NCBI RefSeq assembly: GCF_000420305.1
Contig: NZ_ATUR01000002.1
Location: forward strand, 620,001 to 684,000
Source of the DNA: Novosphingopyxis baekryungensis DSM 16222
GTDB lineage: Bacteria > Pseudomonadota > Alphaproteobacteria > Sphingomonadales > Sphingomonadaceae
Reading direction: 5' to 3'
Length of the DNA stretch: 64,000 nucleotides
Part shown: one piece after another, positions 9,187 through 18,077 of the stretch
How positions within the stretch are numbered: position 1 is the stretch's first letter
Layout: each line of letters begins with the position of its first letter
The notes under the pieces: generated by a model
The model's database searches: none
What the model was told of the DNA's origin: nothing
What the model saw: the letters and a program-made list of their open reading frames with translations, nothing else
Position numbers and translations under genes: made by a program

Positions 9187-10545
9187 TCAATCGTCATAGG
9201 GATTCTTGGTAGCGCGCAAGGTGAGACGCACCGGGACGGCGCCGAAATCCAGATCGCGGCGGATGCCATTCAGCAGATAGCGTTCATAGCTTGTCGGCAG
9301 TTGATCGACACGCGTGCCGAAGATGATGAAGCCCGGCGGCCGGCTTTTGGCCTGGGTGATATAGCGCAGCTTGATCCGCATGCCGCCCGGGGCAGGCGGC
9401 GGGTTGAGGGTCACGGCATGTTCGAACCAGCGGTTGAGTGCGGCGGTCGAAACGCGTCGGCTCCATGCGTCGCGTGCGTTGAAGGCCGCCGTCAGCATCT
9501 GATCGGTGCCCTTGCCGGTGATGGCCGATACCGCGATCAGCGGCACGCCTTTCAGCTGTGCCAGCCCTTCGTCCAGGGCGGCGCGGATGCCGTTGAACAG
9601 CCCGCTGGCGTCTTCGGCCACATCCCATTTGTTGATCGCGATGACCAGCGCGCGGCCTTCCTGGATCACATGATCGGCAATCTTCAGATCCTGCAGTTCC
9701 AGCCCCTTGGTCGCATCCAGCAGCAGCACCACAACCTCGGCAAAGTCGATCGCACGGCGGGCATCGGCGACGGAGAGGCGCTCTAGCTTTTCCTTCACCT
9801 TGGCCTTTTTGCGCATGCCGGCGGTGTCGATCAGGCGAACCTCGCGGTCCTCGCCGGGACCGGTGGTCCAGACCCAGTCGATCTCGATACTGTCCCGCGT
9901 GATGCCCGCTTCCGGGCCGGTGATCAGGCGGTTCTCGCCCAGCAGCTTGTTGATCAGCGTGCTCTTGCCCGCATTGGGGCGGCCGACGATGGCGAGCTTC
10001 AGGATGCGGTCGGCATCCTCGTCGATCTCCTCTTCCTCTCCGGCATCGAAGGCGTCGATCACAGGCGCAAGCGCGCCGAACAGATCGGACAAGCCCTCGC
10101 CATGCTCGGCGCTGATCGCGATGGGTTCGCCCAGCCCCAGGCTATAGCTTTCCATGATGCCGCTATCGGCCTGATTGCCCTCCGCTTTGTTGATGACGAG
10201 GATGACCGGATGGCCCGAGGCGCGCAGCCAGCGGGCGATTTCCTCGTCCAGCGGGGTGACGCCCACGCGCCCGTCGAGAAGGAACAGCGACACAGTGGAG
10301 CCGGCCACGGCGGCTTCGGTCTGCATGCGCATGCGGCCGGGCAGGGTCTGCTCGTCATGATCCTCATATCCGGCGGTATCGACCACGCGGAAGCTGAGAT
10401 CGAGCAGCTCGGCATCGCCTTCGCGCCGGTCACGCGTGACGCCGGGTCGGTCGTCGACCAGCGCGAGACGCTTGCCCACCAGCCGGTTGAACAAAGTGGA
10501 CTTGCCGACATTGGGACGGCCGACGATGGCGACGGTGGGCAGCAA
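9187..10545 (-). CDS. der: Ribosome-assembly GTPase Der (EngA)
   Basis: Der is the double-GTPase needed for 50S subunit maturation. Two complete G domains are visible: GRPNVGKST with DTAGYED and NKAE, then GRPNAGKST with DTAGMRKK and NKWD, separated by an acidic linker (EEEEIDEDAD). A C-terminal KH-like domain ends near PYDD. I placed the start at the TTG of 10545, which gives 452 residues and the usual N-terminus (MLPTVAIVGR). An upstream in-frame TTG at 10599 would add 18 residues. No good Shine-Dalgarno precedes the chosen start. bamB, its common partner upstream, is separated by an inserted gene. Confidence 0.95.
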   Translation of the reverse strand: MLPTVAIVGRPNVGKSTLFNRLVGKRLALVDDRPGVTRDRREGDAELLDLSFRVVDTAGYEDHDEQTLPGRMRMQTEAAVAGSTVSLFLLDGRVGVTPLDEEIARWLRASGHPVILVINKAEGNQADSGIMESYSLGLGEPIAISAEHGEGLSDLFGALAPVIDAFDAGEEEEIDEDADRILKLAIVGRPNAGKSTLINKLLGENRLITGPEAGITRDSIEIDWVWTTGPGEDREVRLIDTAGMRKKAKVKEKLERLSVADARRAIDFAEVVVLLLDATKGLELQDLKIADHVIQEGRALVIAINKWDVAEDASGLFNGIRAALDEGLAQLKGVPLIAVSAITGKGTDQMLTAAFNARDAWSRRVSTAALNRWFEHAVTLNPPPAPGGMRIKLRYITQAKSRPPGFIIFGTRVDQLPTSYERYLLNGIRRDLDFGAVPVRLTLRATKNPYDD

Positions 10546-10990
10546 GACAGGGATCCGATATCTGAAGGGGAGGCGCAATAAGTTGCGCAAAGTTGACAAA
10601 GTGAACGCGCAGCGCGTTCAAAACCGGGTACTATTATTTCCTACACGGGCAGGGGCCACGGTGCCAATCGTCCACCGCGCGGCACAACATAGGCGAATTG
10701 TGCGATATAGGGAAGGCGTTTGGAATTTGGCCGTCGCAGTGGGCCAATACCGTGCAATGGGCGATGGAGTGCGAAGCAACGCCATCCCAGGCTGGCCCGT
10801 TTGCTATAGATGTCGAACCCAGGTTTTCGGCAGTTTCTGGGGATTTTTATCAAGTTTCGCATTTGGGGCATTGCGCGATTTCGTATATATCTGGACCTGG
10901 GTGGTTAGCCGACGGTTTGCTTTCGGATGCTTGGGCGGCTGGAGGACCTTGGACGGCAATCGGGTAGTACTGACCGTAAGGTCGACTACG
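10546..10990. other. Intergenic region between der and the SUKH-ankyrin gene
   Basis: About 445 bases with lower GC than the surroundings and no convincing gene. Short frames on both strands exist (for example 10698-10967 on the plus strand) but have no recognisable domain or ribosome binding site. It must hold the promoters of der, reading left, and of the ankyrin gene, reading right; I could not identify either with confidence. The region is probably one junction of the DNA that separates der from bamB. Confidence 0.5.
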
Positions 10991-13120
10991 TTGAGCATCC
11001 ATATTTTGAATGGGGGGCGCTCCGCCCAGGATAGTCGAGCGTTCCTCCAAATGGCCGCGTTGTCGGCTACCGGGCTGACGCTGACAGGCTGCAAGGAGAA
11101 GAGCGGAACCATGAATATGTTGTGGCAGCAGTGGCAGGACGACTGGCAATGGATGCAAGGAACCGTCGAACGACGTGGTTGGAACCTGTCTCCTGTCGCG
11201 ATTTCTGCTCCAGCGAGCGAGGCCGCGCTGCGCCGCCTCGACGCTGCGGCGGCAATGCCCATGCCCGACCAGCTTCGCGAGGTGCTGTCGAGCTGTGCCA
11301 GCAGCGTGAGGTTCGGATGGGACGTGCCTTCGCATCTCTACCCAATGGAGCAGCGCAACTTTCCGACCAGCAGCTTCAATCGCGGCTTTGTCTGGGATCT
11401 CGACCAGATCGAGAACCACGCGATCCCGAACTTCCAGGCCATGAAGCAGGGTCTGGCCGAGGTGGACGAGAGTGAAGCGCCTAACACGCCGGAAATGTGG
11501 GAACGGCAGTTTCCGGTGTTCTGGCTGATCAATGGCGACATCCTGACGATCGACATGCGCCGGGATGACGGTCCGCATCCCGTCCGCTACTTCAGCCACG
11601 AGCTGGAGATGCTCCATGGCCAGGCACTCGCGCCCGACTTCCTGACATTTGTCTCCGAGATGGCACGGCTTGGCCAGGCGGGTACCGAATGGGCCTCGTG
11701 GATGCTTTTCGGCGAATGGGACGAGGACCGCTACTATCTGCGTGCCGACAGTCCTGGCGGGCATGAGTGGCGGCGATGGCTGGAGAGCGATCCGGCCTTG
11801 GTGGTGGAGCCTGACGAGCCGCCACCGGTGGTCCTTGGCGAAACCGCAGCCGAACAAGCGCTTCTGATGGCAGCGCAACGCGGCGACACGGCTGCGGCGA
11901 CAACCGCCTTGGCCGGCGGCGCCCGTCCCGATGCAGTCTGGAACCCCGGCTGGATACAGTGCAGGCCAACATCCAACGACGAGTTCGCCACGGCTGTGAC
12001 CTTTGCCGTCCGTCGCAACGACACAAGCCTTGTCGAGCGGCTTTGGAGCCATGGCGCCTCGCTCGACACACGGCACCTGGCCGTTGCAGAGGCTGTGTCC
12101 CGCGCGTCGGTTGAGACCCTTCGCTGGCTCTGCCGCAAGGGCGCGCGCGTCAATGGCTGGAAGAATGAGCGCTACTGGCCCATCCACCTCCTGATGACCC
12201 AGCGCCAGCGCTTCGTAGCCGCGAGTCCCGAGGAACTCGAACTGCGGCTCAGAGAAGATTATGGCTTGGACAGCGATGAGATGGAGGCCCTCATGCGAGA
12301 GACGTTGGAGCCCCTGTTTCAGCGGGACGTCAAAGCCTTCATCACGCCGCAGGACTATCTGGCCATGCTCGAAACTCTGCTGGCGAACGGTGCTGCGCCG
12401 GACGCACCATGGGACAATGGCATGACCATGCTGATGTGGAGCGGGCCAGAGACTGCCCGCATCCTGCTACGGTACGGCGCCGACCCAAATTATCTTGCCC
12501 CGGGCGGATCGACTCCGCTCCATTTCACGAGTTCAGCCGCCGTCGCCCGTGTCCTCGTCGAAGCTGGGGCAGACGTGAACGCGCTTGCGTCCCCAAATGG
12601 GCGAAGGAGTCAAACCGATCCGGTCTATACGCCCTTGCAGGCTTCGCTGATGCTGGGTGATCTGCGGGGCACCGAACTGGCCAAGACGCTTCTGGAGCTT
12701 GGTGCAGATCCCTCAAAGCGCGATGGAGACGGCTATTCGACGCTTGGCTATGCGACCAGTGTCCAGGCGTTCGAGCTGATGAGGCCCTACGCTCTCGATC
12801 CGCAGGAGCGCATGCCGGACGGCGGCACACTCCTGCACCGCCTCTACCAACAGCGCGGTGCGATCCGCGCAACGTTCCCGGAAGAGGTGGCGATGCTCGA
12901 CCTTCTCCTGGCCGAAGGCCTCGATATCAACGCACAGAACGATATCGGGCGGACAATCCTTCACATGGCCGCGCCGGACGTCTTCGACGCCGCCTCGCTT
13001 GAAATTCTTCTCGACCGTGGTGCAGATCGAAACCTGAGAGATGCGAACGGCAAACGGGCCATCGATCTGATCCCTCGCTCCAGGAAAGACCTCCGAAGCG
13101 TTCTGGCATCGGCAAGATGA
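10991..13120 (+). CDS. SUKH (SMI1/KNR4-like) plus ankyrin-repeat lipoprotein
   Basis: The protein has an N-terminal SMI1/KNR4-like (SUKH) region followed by ankyrin repeats. The SUKH part runs from WQWMQGTVERRGW through MPDQLREVL, a FVWDLDQIE strand, WLINGDILTID and YFSHELEMLHGQALAPDFL. At least six ankyrin-like units follow, such as ETARILLRYGADPNYL and ASLEILLDRGADRNLRD. Upstream of the SUKH part lies a lipobox, LTLTGCKEKSG, preceded by SRAFLQMAALSATG, which resembles a Tat-type signal lacking one arginine. The start is uncertain: TTG 10991 has an AAGG site 9 bases upstream and keeps the signal (709 residues), whereas ATG 11111 has AAGGAG but loses it (669 residues). SUKH and ankyrin proteins are common immunity proteins of toxin systems, but no toxin gene is adjacent. 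Confidence 0.82.
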   Translation: MSIHILNGGRSAQDSRAFLQMAALSATGLTLTGCKEKSGTMNMLWQQWQDDWQWMQGTVERRGWNLSPVAISAPASEAALRRLDAAAAMPMPDQLREVLSSCASSVRFGWDVPSHLYPMEQRNFPTSSFNRGFVWDLDQIENHAIPNFQAMKQGLAEVDESEAPNTPEMWERQFPVFWLINGDILTIDMRRDDGPHPVRYFSHELEMLHGQALAPDFLTFVSEMARLGQAGTEWASWMLFGEWDEDRYYLRADSPGGHEWRRWLESDPALVVEPDEPPPVVLGETAAEQALLMAAQRGDTAAATTALAGGARPDAVWNPGWIQCRPTSNDEFATAVTFAVRRNDTSLVERLWSHGASLDTRHLAVAEAVSRASVETLRWLCRKGARVNGWKNERYWPIHLLMTQRQRFVAASPEELELRLREDYGLDSDEMEALMRETLEPLFQRDVKAFITPQDYLAMLETLLANGAAPDAPWDNGMTMLMWSGPETARILLRYGADPNYLAPGGSTPLHFTSSAAVARVLVEAGADVNALASPNGRRSQTDPVYTPLQASLMLGDLRGTELAKTLLELGADPSKRDGDGYSTLGYATSVQAFELMRPYALDPQERMPDGGTLLHRLYQQRGAIRATFPEEVAMLDLLLAEGLDINAQNDIGRTILHMAAPDVFDAASLEILLDRGADRNLRDANGKRAIDLIPRSRKDLRSVLASAR

Positions 13121-13466
13121 GGCGTTCGCAATTCATGCCGCATCGTCGATCCGCGCGGACGGCTCTCGGACCCAAGCGACTGGGGTGTTCATGGCTGCAA
13201 AAAGCCGTCTGCTGCCAGGCCGGGTTTGGCGTATCGCTTAACATTTCGGCTGTGCATCGCACCGGCACTTCTTAGAGCAAAAAGCGCATAAGCCACCGCG
13301 ATACAAGTACTCTTAGTGAGCGAGCGGGTCTGCACCATGGCGAAAGGCAGTGCTGGGCCAACCAGTATTTGGTGTGGCACGGCATGGGAGATCACGCCAA
13401 GCTTGCCATGGGCTATTTGGATATATGGGGCAGCTGCCATCATGCACCGCCCCTTATCCAATTGTT
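13121..13466. other. Intergenic region between the SUKH-ankyrin gene and bamB
   Basis: About 346 bases without a convincing gene on either strand. The two flanking genes point at each other, so only terminators would be expected, yet no clear stem-loop with a T-run is visible. The length is unusual for a convergent gap in this gene-dense window. It probably marks the second junction of the DNA that separates bamB from der. I saw no inverted or direct repeat shared with the other junction at 10546-10990. Confidence 0.45.
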
Positions 13467-14792
13467 TCACCGATAGGCGGAGATGCGGCCGCCGTCGTCG
13501 AGGATGTAGAGCGTCTGGCTGGCCACGATGGGGGCCACCGACACCGCTTCCTTCACCTCGAACAATTGCGCCGTGGTGCCGCTTTGCGGATCGACCGACC
13601 AGATGCCGCCGCGCGTATTGGCCACGATCAGGCGGCCACCGGCCAGCACCGGGCCCTTCCAGTCGATCGGGTCCTTTTTCTTCTCTTCGTTGCGATATTC
13701 CGGCAGCTGCGCGACCCAGCGGATCTTGCCGGTGGTGCGCGCCACGGCGAGCAGCTTGGCATCGTCGGTCAGCACGAACACCCAGTCGCCCGCCACCACG
13801 GGGGTGGCGATGCCGGCGATGTTGATTTCCCAGATGCGCTGGCCGCTGATCAGCTCATAGGCCGCCATGCGGCCACCCTGGCCGATGGCATAGACGCGGC
13901 CACGGTCGATCACCGGATCGGCATCGATATCGGTGAGCGAGGATACCGAGGTGGAGATGCTGGTGCGCGACAGGGCATCGGTCCACAGATCCTGCCCGTT
14001 TTCATAGCGATAGGCCGCCAGTTCGCCGGTGGAATAGCCAGCGATCACGGTGCCCTGCGCCGCTGCCGGTGCGGCCACGCCGAAAATGCCGGCCTGCCCG
14101 ATGGTGCCGGACTTGTTCCAGTTGGTCTTGCCCGTCGCCGGATCGATCGCGAATATCTGATTGTCCTGCGACATCACGTAGATATTGTTGTTCGAAATGG
14201 TGGGCGATCCACGCAGGGGGCCGGCGGGGCGCACGCGCCAACGCTCGGCACCGGTGGCGGCATCCAGCGCCACGACATCGCCCAGGCCATCGGTGGCATA
14301 GACGCTGTTGCCGTCTGCGGCCACGCCGCCGCCGAACAGGATAGCGCTGTTTTCACCAGACTGCCGCAGCGGCTGCGACCAGATCTTGTCACCGGTCGCC
14401 GCATCGAAGGCATACACCACCGCGTCGGTATCGTCGACGAACAGGCGGCCATTGGAGACCACCGGCGCTGCGGCGAGGCGGGCACGGTTGCTGGAACCCT
14501 TGATCGACGCGGTCCAGGCCAAGCCAAGATCGGTGCCGAGCGCCAGCTGCCCAAGATTCTTGGCGGCATTGCCACCGGGCTGGGCCCATTCGCTGTTGGC
14601 AACCGGTGCGGGCAGGACCACCGGCACGGTGGCCAGTGCAGGATCGACCACGGCGTCGCTTTCCGCGCCCAGGATCGCCACGCGATTGCCCAGCGTGGGT
14701 GTTTTCTTTTCCTCGCCGCCGCCAAACAGGCCGCAACCGGTGAGCGCGAGCAGCGCCGAGGCGCACAGCAGCTTGTGGGGGAGGCGGGTCAT
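13467..14792 (-). CDS. bamB: Outer-membrane assembly lipoprotein BamB
   Basis: BamB is the beta-propeller lipoprotein of the BAM complex that inserts outer-membrane proteins. The 441-residue product has a lipoprotein signal with lipobox LALTGC (Cys20) and repeated PQQ-like propeller blades: YAFDAATGDKIW, VALDAATGAERW, FAIDPATGKTNW, YRYENGQDLW, AYELISGQRIW and AVARTTGKIRW. Its start codon overlaps the stop of the YfgM-like gene (ATGA), so the two are translationally coupled. The usual alphaproteobacterial order yfgM-bamB-der is interrupted downstream by about 2.9 kb of other DNA. Confidence 0.95.
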   Translation of the reverse strand: MTRLPHKLLCASALLALTGCGLFGGGEEKKTPTLGNRVAILGAESDAVVDPALATVPVVLPAPVANSEWAQPGGNAAKNLGQLALGTDLGLAWTASIKGSSNRARLAAAPVVSNGRLFVDDTDAVVYAFDAATGDKIWSQPLRQSGENSAILFGGGVAADGNSVYATDGLGDVVALDAATGAERWRVRPAGPLRGSPTISNNNIYVMSQDNQIFAIDPATGKTNWNKSGTIGQAGIFGVAAPAAAQGTVIAGYSTGELAAYRYENGQDLWTDALSRTSISTSVSSLTDIDADPVIDRGRVYAIGQGGRMAAYELISGQRIWEINIAGIATPVVAGDWVFVLTDDAKLLAVARTTGKIRWVAQLPEYRNEEKKKDPIDWKGPVLAGGRLIVANTRGGIWSVDPQSGTTAQLFEVKEAVSVAPIVASQTLYILDDGGRISAYR

Positions 14793-15562
14793 GAATCGGT
14801 TCCTTCGTTCGCGGCAGACGCGTTCGGGGCTGCTGCACCAGCAGGACTTTCATCATCCTGAACGGCATCCACGCCATAGACCCCGGCAAGCTGCCGGGTG
14901 CGCTGACGCAGGGATTCGGGCAACGTCTTGTCCTTGGACAGCGCACCGAACAGCGCGCCGGCCAGGTCTTCGCGGCCCATCTTCACATAAGCGAGCGCGG
15001 TCATCTCTCCAGCCGGGCCGAACCAGCTATTGCCTTCCACGGCCAGCGGCTTGAGCCGCTCGACCACCTGTTCCGGCTTGATGGCATCGAACTGCAGCGA
15101 GGTCTGCCGGACCAGCGCGAGATCGCGGAACGCCTGCGGCAGGCTGTCGTCCTGTATAACCTTGTCATAGCCCTTGATGGCGTCTGCCGTCTTGTTCTGC
15201 CGCAGGGCGATATTGGCCTGCGTCATCAGCGCGGCGGCGCGGTATCCGTCATTGGAATTCTGCGCCAGATCGGTCAGGATCGGGTCTGCGGTCGCCGCAT
15301 CGCTGGCCGCTGCGGCATCCATGGCCGTCACATAACGCTCGGCAATCTTGCCGTCTGCCGCGGCCTGCTGATTGTGCCAGATGATATATCCGCCGAACGC
15401 GGCCAGGCCGAGGACGATCAGGCCAAGGATCCACCAGCCATAGCGTTTGCCGAAGGCTTCCATGTCGGAACGGCGAACGGCATCGTCCACCTCGCGCATG
15501 AAAACGTCGTCGCTCTTGTCGCCAGAGGTCTTGTCAGTAGTTTTCGATGGGGTCAGCGCCAC
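14789..15562 (-). CDS. YfgM-like tetratricopeptide membrane protein
   Basis: This 257-residue protein has a cytoplasmic N-terminal stretch, one membrane helix (YGWWILGLIVLGLAAFGGY, about residues 41-60) and a periplasmic C-terminal region of TPR-like helices, ending in an Ala-rich tail. It matches the YfgM/DUF2133 family, which associates with the Sec translocon and periplasmic chaperones in E. coli and is usually encoded next to bamB. It overlaps bamB by 4 bases, supporting a two-gene operon read leftwards. Confidence 0.88.
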   Translation of the reverse strand: MALTPSKTTDKTSGDKSDDVFMREVDDAVRRSDMEAFGKRYGWWILGLIVLGLAAFGGYIIWHNQQAAADGKIAERYVTAMDAAAASDAATADPILTDLAQNSNDGYRAAALMTQANIALRQNKTADAIKGYDKVIQDDSLPQAFRDLALVRQTSLQFDAIKPEQVVERLKPLAVEGNSWFGPAGEMTALAYVKMGREDLAGALFGALSKDKTLPESLRQRTRQLAGVYGVDAVQDDESPAGAAAPNASAANEGTDS

Positions 15563-15685
15563 GCAGGCTCTCCGCTCTCAGAATGATCGGAGCACGCCTT
15601 AGCGATGCAGCCGGTAGGGTGACAAGGAGGGATTGCGGTGCGCACGGGCACCGCCGGTGCGCGCGCCATCGCTTTTTGCGGCCGT

Positions 15686-16555
15686 TCAGCTCTTGGGCTT
15701 GTAGATTTCGTCGGCCGAAGGAAATGCGCGCGAACGCACGTCGGCGGCATAGCGCTCTACCGCTTCGGTCATGGTTTCGGCCATATTGCCATAGCGTTTC
15801 ACGAAGCGCGGGGTGCGCTCGAACAGGCCGAGCATGTCTTCGGTCACCAGCACCTGGCCATCGCAGCGGGCCGACGCGCCGATGCCGATCACCGGCACAT
15901 CGAGCGTGCCGACGATGGTGTCGGCCAGCGTTTCGACCACGCCTTCCACCACCACGGCAAAGGCACCGGCCTGCGCCACCGCCTCGGCATCGCCGACGAT
16001 CTTGTCATATTCCGCGCCAGACCGGCCGCGCGCGCCATAACCGCCCAGCGTGTTCACCGCCTGCGGCGTCAGGCCGACATGGCCCATCACGGGAATGCCA
16101 CGCTCTGACAGAAAGCGGACGGTGTCGGCCATGGCCGCGCCGCCTTCCAGCTTCACCGCTGCGGCGCCGGTATCGGCCAGGATGCGGCTGGCGCTTTCGA
16201 ACGCATGGACGGGCGACGCCTCGTAACTGCCGAACGGCATGTCGACGACGACGGCGGCGTGATAGCTGCCGCGTGAGACGGCGGCGCCATGCGCGCACAT
16301 CATGTCGAGCGATACGGGCAGGGTGGAGGGCAGGCCATAGATCACCTGGCCGAGCGAATCGCCCACCAGCAGGATATCGCAATGCGGATCGAGCAGCTGG
16401 GCGGTGCGCACGGTATAGGCCGTCAGCATCACCAGCGGCTCGGCCTCAGGATCGCCCTTGCGCGCCTTGATCGCCGGGATGGTGACCCGCTTCATGGGCT
16501 TGGGCGTGGGGGTGGCGCGGCTGGTGGCGCTATCGACGGTATAGGTGGTGGACAT
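15686..16555 (-). CDS. panB: 3-methyl-2-oxobutanoate hydroxymethyltransferase PanB
   Basis: PanB transfers a hydroxymethyl group from methylene-tetrahydrofolate to 2-oxoisovalerate, the first committed step of pantothenate synthesis. The 289-residue product shows the TIM-barrel signatures MLTAYTVRTAQLLD, LLVGDSLGQVIYG, the metal-binding VVDMPFGSYEAS, GVKLEGG-type strand AAVKLEGG, and GHVGLTPQ. The first 20 residues are a Thr/Pro-rich extension. I used the ATG at 16555; the frame stays open further upstream but without similarity. panC and panD are not in the window, while coaD of the downstream CoA pathway lies 3 kb away. Confidence 0.96.
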   Translation of the reverse strand: MSTTYTVDSATSRATPTPKPMKRVTIPAIKARKGDPEAEPLVMLTAYTVRTAQLLDPHCDILLVGDSLGQVIYGLPSTLPVSLDMMCAHGAAVSRGSYHAAVVVDMPFGSYEASPVHAFESASRILADTGAAAVKLEGGAAMADTVRFLSERGIPVMGHVGLTPQAVNTLGGYGARGRSGAEYDKIVGDAEAVAQAGAFAVVVEGVVETLADTIVGTLDVPVIGIGASARCDGQVLVTEDMLGLFERTPRFVKRYGNMAETMTEAVERYAADVRSRAFPSADEIYKPKS

Positions 16556-16593
16556 GGGACGGGCTTGTAACGATGCGCAGGCGCGCTGACCAG

Positions 16594-17271
16594 CTACTGG
16601 AAGAGCTTGCGGCCAAAAGGCCGGCGCCGCCTGCCGCGCCCGGCCCATGCGGCCAGAAGCGCGATCAGGCTGAACACCACGATCATGGTGATGGCAAAGA
16701 CGGTCACGTCGCTGCCTTCCGGCCCGAACCAGTTGATCAGCTGCAGCGCCAGCAGCACCCCGGCCAGAATATAGACGCGCAGATGCGACGGCTGCCGGAA
16801 GGGCGGGCGGGTGGTGCGGATATAATAGAAAAAGGCCGCAGAGATGAGCGCGAGCTCCACCAGGATGGCGATGGCGGGATGGTCCCACAGGCCAAAACCC
16901 AGCTTGTCGGAGCCTCCGGCCAGCGTCAGATCCGCCGGATGGACGATCAGATCGACAAACCAGTGCGACAGCACGACCAGGGCCGCCAGAATTGCTGCGC
17001 GGATTTTGCGGTAATAGATGAACACCGGCACCGCAAAGACGATGGCGGCAACCGCCGTTCCCAGCAGGCTGTGGCTGAACGGCATGTCATACAGATCCAG
17101 CGGCACCAGACGGTCGCTGCCCGACAGGAACCGCATATGTTCCGATCCGGTCAGCAGAAAGACGGCAAACAGATAGTCGACAAACTGGGCCGCAACAAAC
17201 AGCAGTCCGAGGTCCGGCGATTTTCGTTGCGAGGCGACCAGAAGCGCCGGCGCGAAATGTCCAATAAAAAT
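16594..17271 (-). CDS. Multi-pass membrane protein of the metal-dependent-hydrolase-like group, apparent ATT start
   Basis: The reading frame encodes about six membrane helices with PLDLYDMPFSHSLLG and LSHWFVDLIVHP, histidine/aspartate motifs typical of the YdjM-like membrane hydrolase group. The first ATG is at 17136, but the frame stays open and clearly coding for 45 more codons upstream: FIGHFAPALLVASQRKSPD followed by LLFVAAQFVDYLFAV. No ATG, GTG or TTG occurs there. An ATT at 17271 is preceded by a GAGGG site at about 8 bases and starts exactly at the conserved FIGHFAPALL motif, so I used it (225 residues). The function is unknown. Confidence 0.72.
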   Translation of the reverse strand: MFIGHFAPALLVASQRKSPDLGLLFVAAQFVDYLFAVFLLTGSEHMRFLSGSDRLVPLDLYDMPFSHSLLGTAVAAIVFAVPVFIYYRKIRAAILAALVVLSHWFVDLIVHPADLTLAGGSDKLGFGLWDHPAIAILVELALISAAFFYYIRTTRPPFRQPSHLRVYILAGVLLALQLINWFGPEGSDVTVFAITMIVVFSLIALLAAWAGRGRRRRPFGRKLFQ

Positions 17272-17406
17272 GCTGCAATCCCTCGACCAATTTGGCGCAG
17301 CATAAATCGACTGTCGAAGGCGCGGCTGTCAAGGCGTGCAGCATGGGCTCGGCGGCTTGGGAGACCCATTCAGCGTATAAACGCTCTTATGGACCGGGAA
17401 CCGAAC

Positions 17407-17436
17407 GTGAAAAGGGCGCCCGCAGCGGGGCGCCCT
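17407..17436 (-). terminator. Rho-independent terminator of the MliC-like gene
   Basis: A perfect 9-bp stem (AGGGCGCCC, loop of 6, GGGCGCCCT) at 17413-17436 is followed, on the minus strand, by a short T-run (TTTTC). It lies about 30 bases beyond the stop of the lipoprotein gene at 17465 and is oriented to end its transcript. Confidence 0.85.
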
Positions 17437-17464
17437 CATCCATTCGGCTAACAGCTGTGGTTGA

Positions 17465-17899
17465 TCAGCTGGACTTGCAGGTCTGCATGTCCTTGCCCGG
17501 CAGGGTGACCTGAATGTTCTGGCCGGTGCCCATCAGCGCATATCCGTCGCCGCCAGTCAGCGTCGGCGTATCGGTTTCGGCTTCGGCGGTCTGCGGAGTC
17601 ATCCCGGCTTCGGGCGTGGCCGTCGCATCGGCCTGCGGGGCGTTGAGAATGGTGGACGTGCCGTTCTGTTCGGTCCGCAGACCGGCGCGGCGGCCGCCCT
17701 CGTAGAAATCGACATAGATTACGGAGCTGTCGGCGCAGCGATAGACGCCGCTGTCGACGATGGCTGGCGGCAGGGTGATCGGCTCGGCATCGGCCGCAGC
17801 CTGCGTGGCGGCATCGTCGGTCGTTTCTGCGGTGTCGTTGTTGCAGCCGGCCAGGGCCAGTAACGCGATCGGTGCCAGGGAGAAGAGGGTCTTGCGCAT
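17465..17899 (-). CDS. MliC-like lipoprotein (putative lysozyme inhibitor)
   Basis: This 144-residue protein has a lipoprotein signal with lipobox LALAGC (Cys19). The C-terminal part resembles the MliC/PliC lysozyme-inhibitor fold: YRCADSSVIYVDFYEGGRRAG, a central GDGYALMGTGQNIQVTLPG strand pair and a final cysteine (MQTC) that would pair with the first. An acidic Ala/Thr/Pro-rich insert of about 30 residues interrupts the domain. The ATG at 17899 is preceded by GGAG. A role protecting peptidoglycan from host or competitor lysozyme follows from the family, but the match is partial. Confidence 0.7.
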   Translation of the reverse strand: MRKTLFSLAPIALLALAGCNNDTAETTDDAATQAAADAEPITLPPAIVDSGVYRCADSSVIYVDFYEGGRRAGLRTEQNGTSTILNAPQADATATPEAGMTPQTAEAETDTPTLTGGDGYALMGTGQNIQVTLPGKDMQTCKSS

Positions 17900-18077
17900 G
17901 ATAGCTCCAATTTTGGTTTGCGCGCTGCTCAATGGATTGGCGGTGCCGCAGTTCCAAGGATAAAATCACCCAAGCCCCATGATTTTGCGATCGGCATCCC
18001 AATCGGCCAGCTGCGCCTGGTGACAGAACCGGCGCAGCGTCTTGACCCGGCCAGCGCCCACGGCCATGCATCGGCCC

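Noticed and set aside
10698-10967. An 89-residue plus-strand frame (MCDIGKAFGIWPS start) in the der-ankyrin gap.
   Set aside because: No recognisable domain, signal or ribosome binding site; it could be a remnant but I cannot support a gene.
10436-10990. N-terminal extension of the SUKH-ankyrin frame back into der.
   Set aside because: It overlaps der in antisense and lacks similarity or a usable ribosome binding site; the signal-like stretch begins only after about 10991.
15547-16470. A 307-residue plus-strand frame opposite panB.
   Set aside because: Arg/Pro-rich antisense of panB without a domain.
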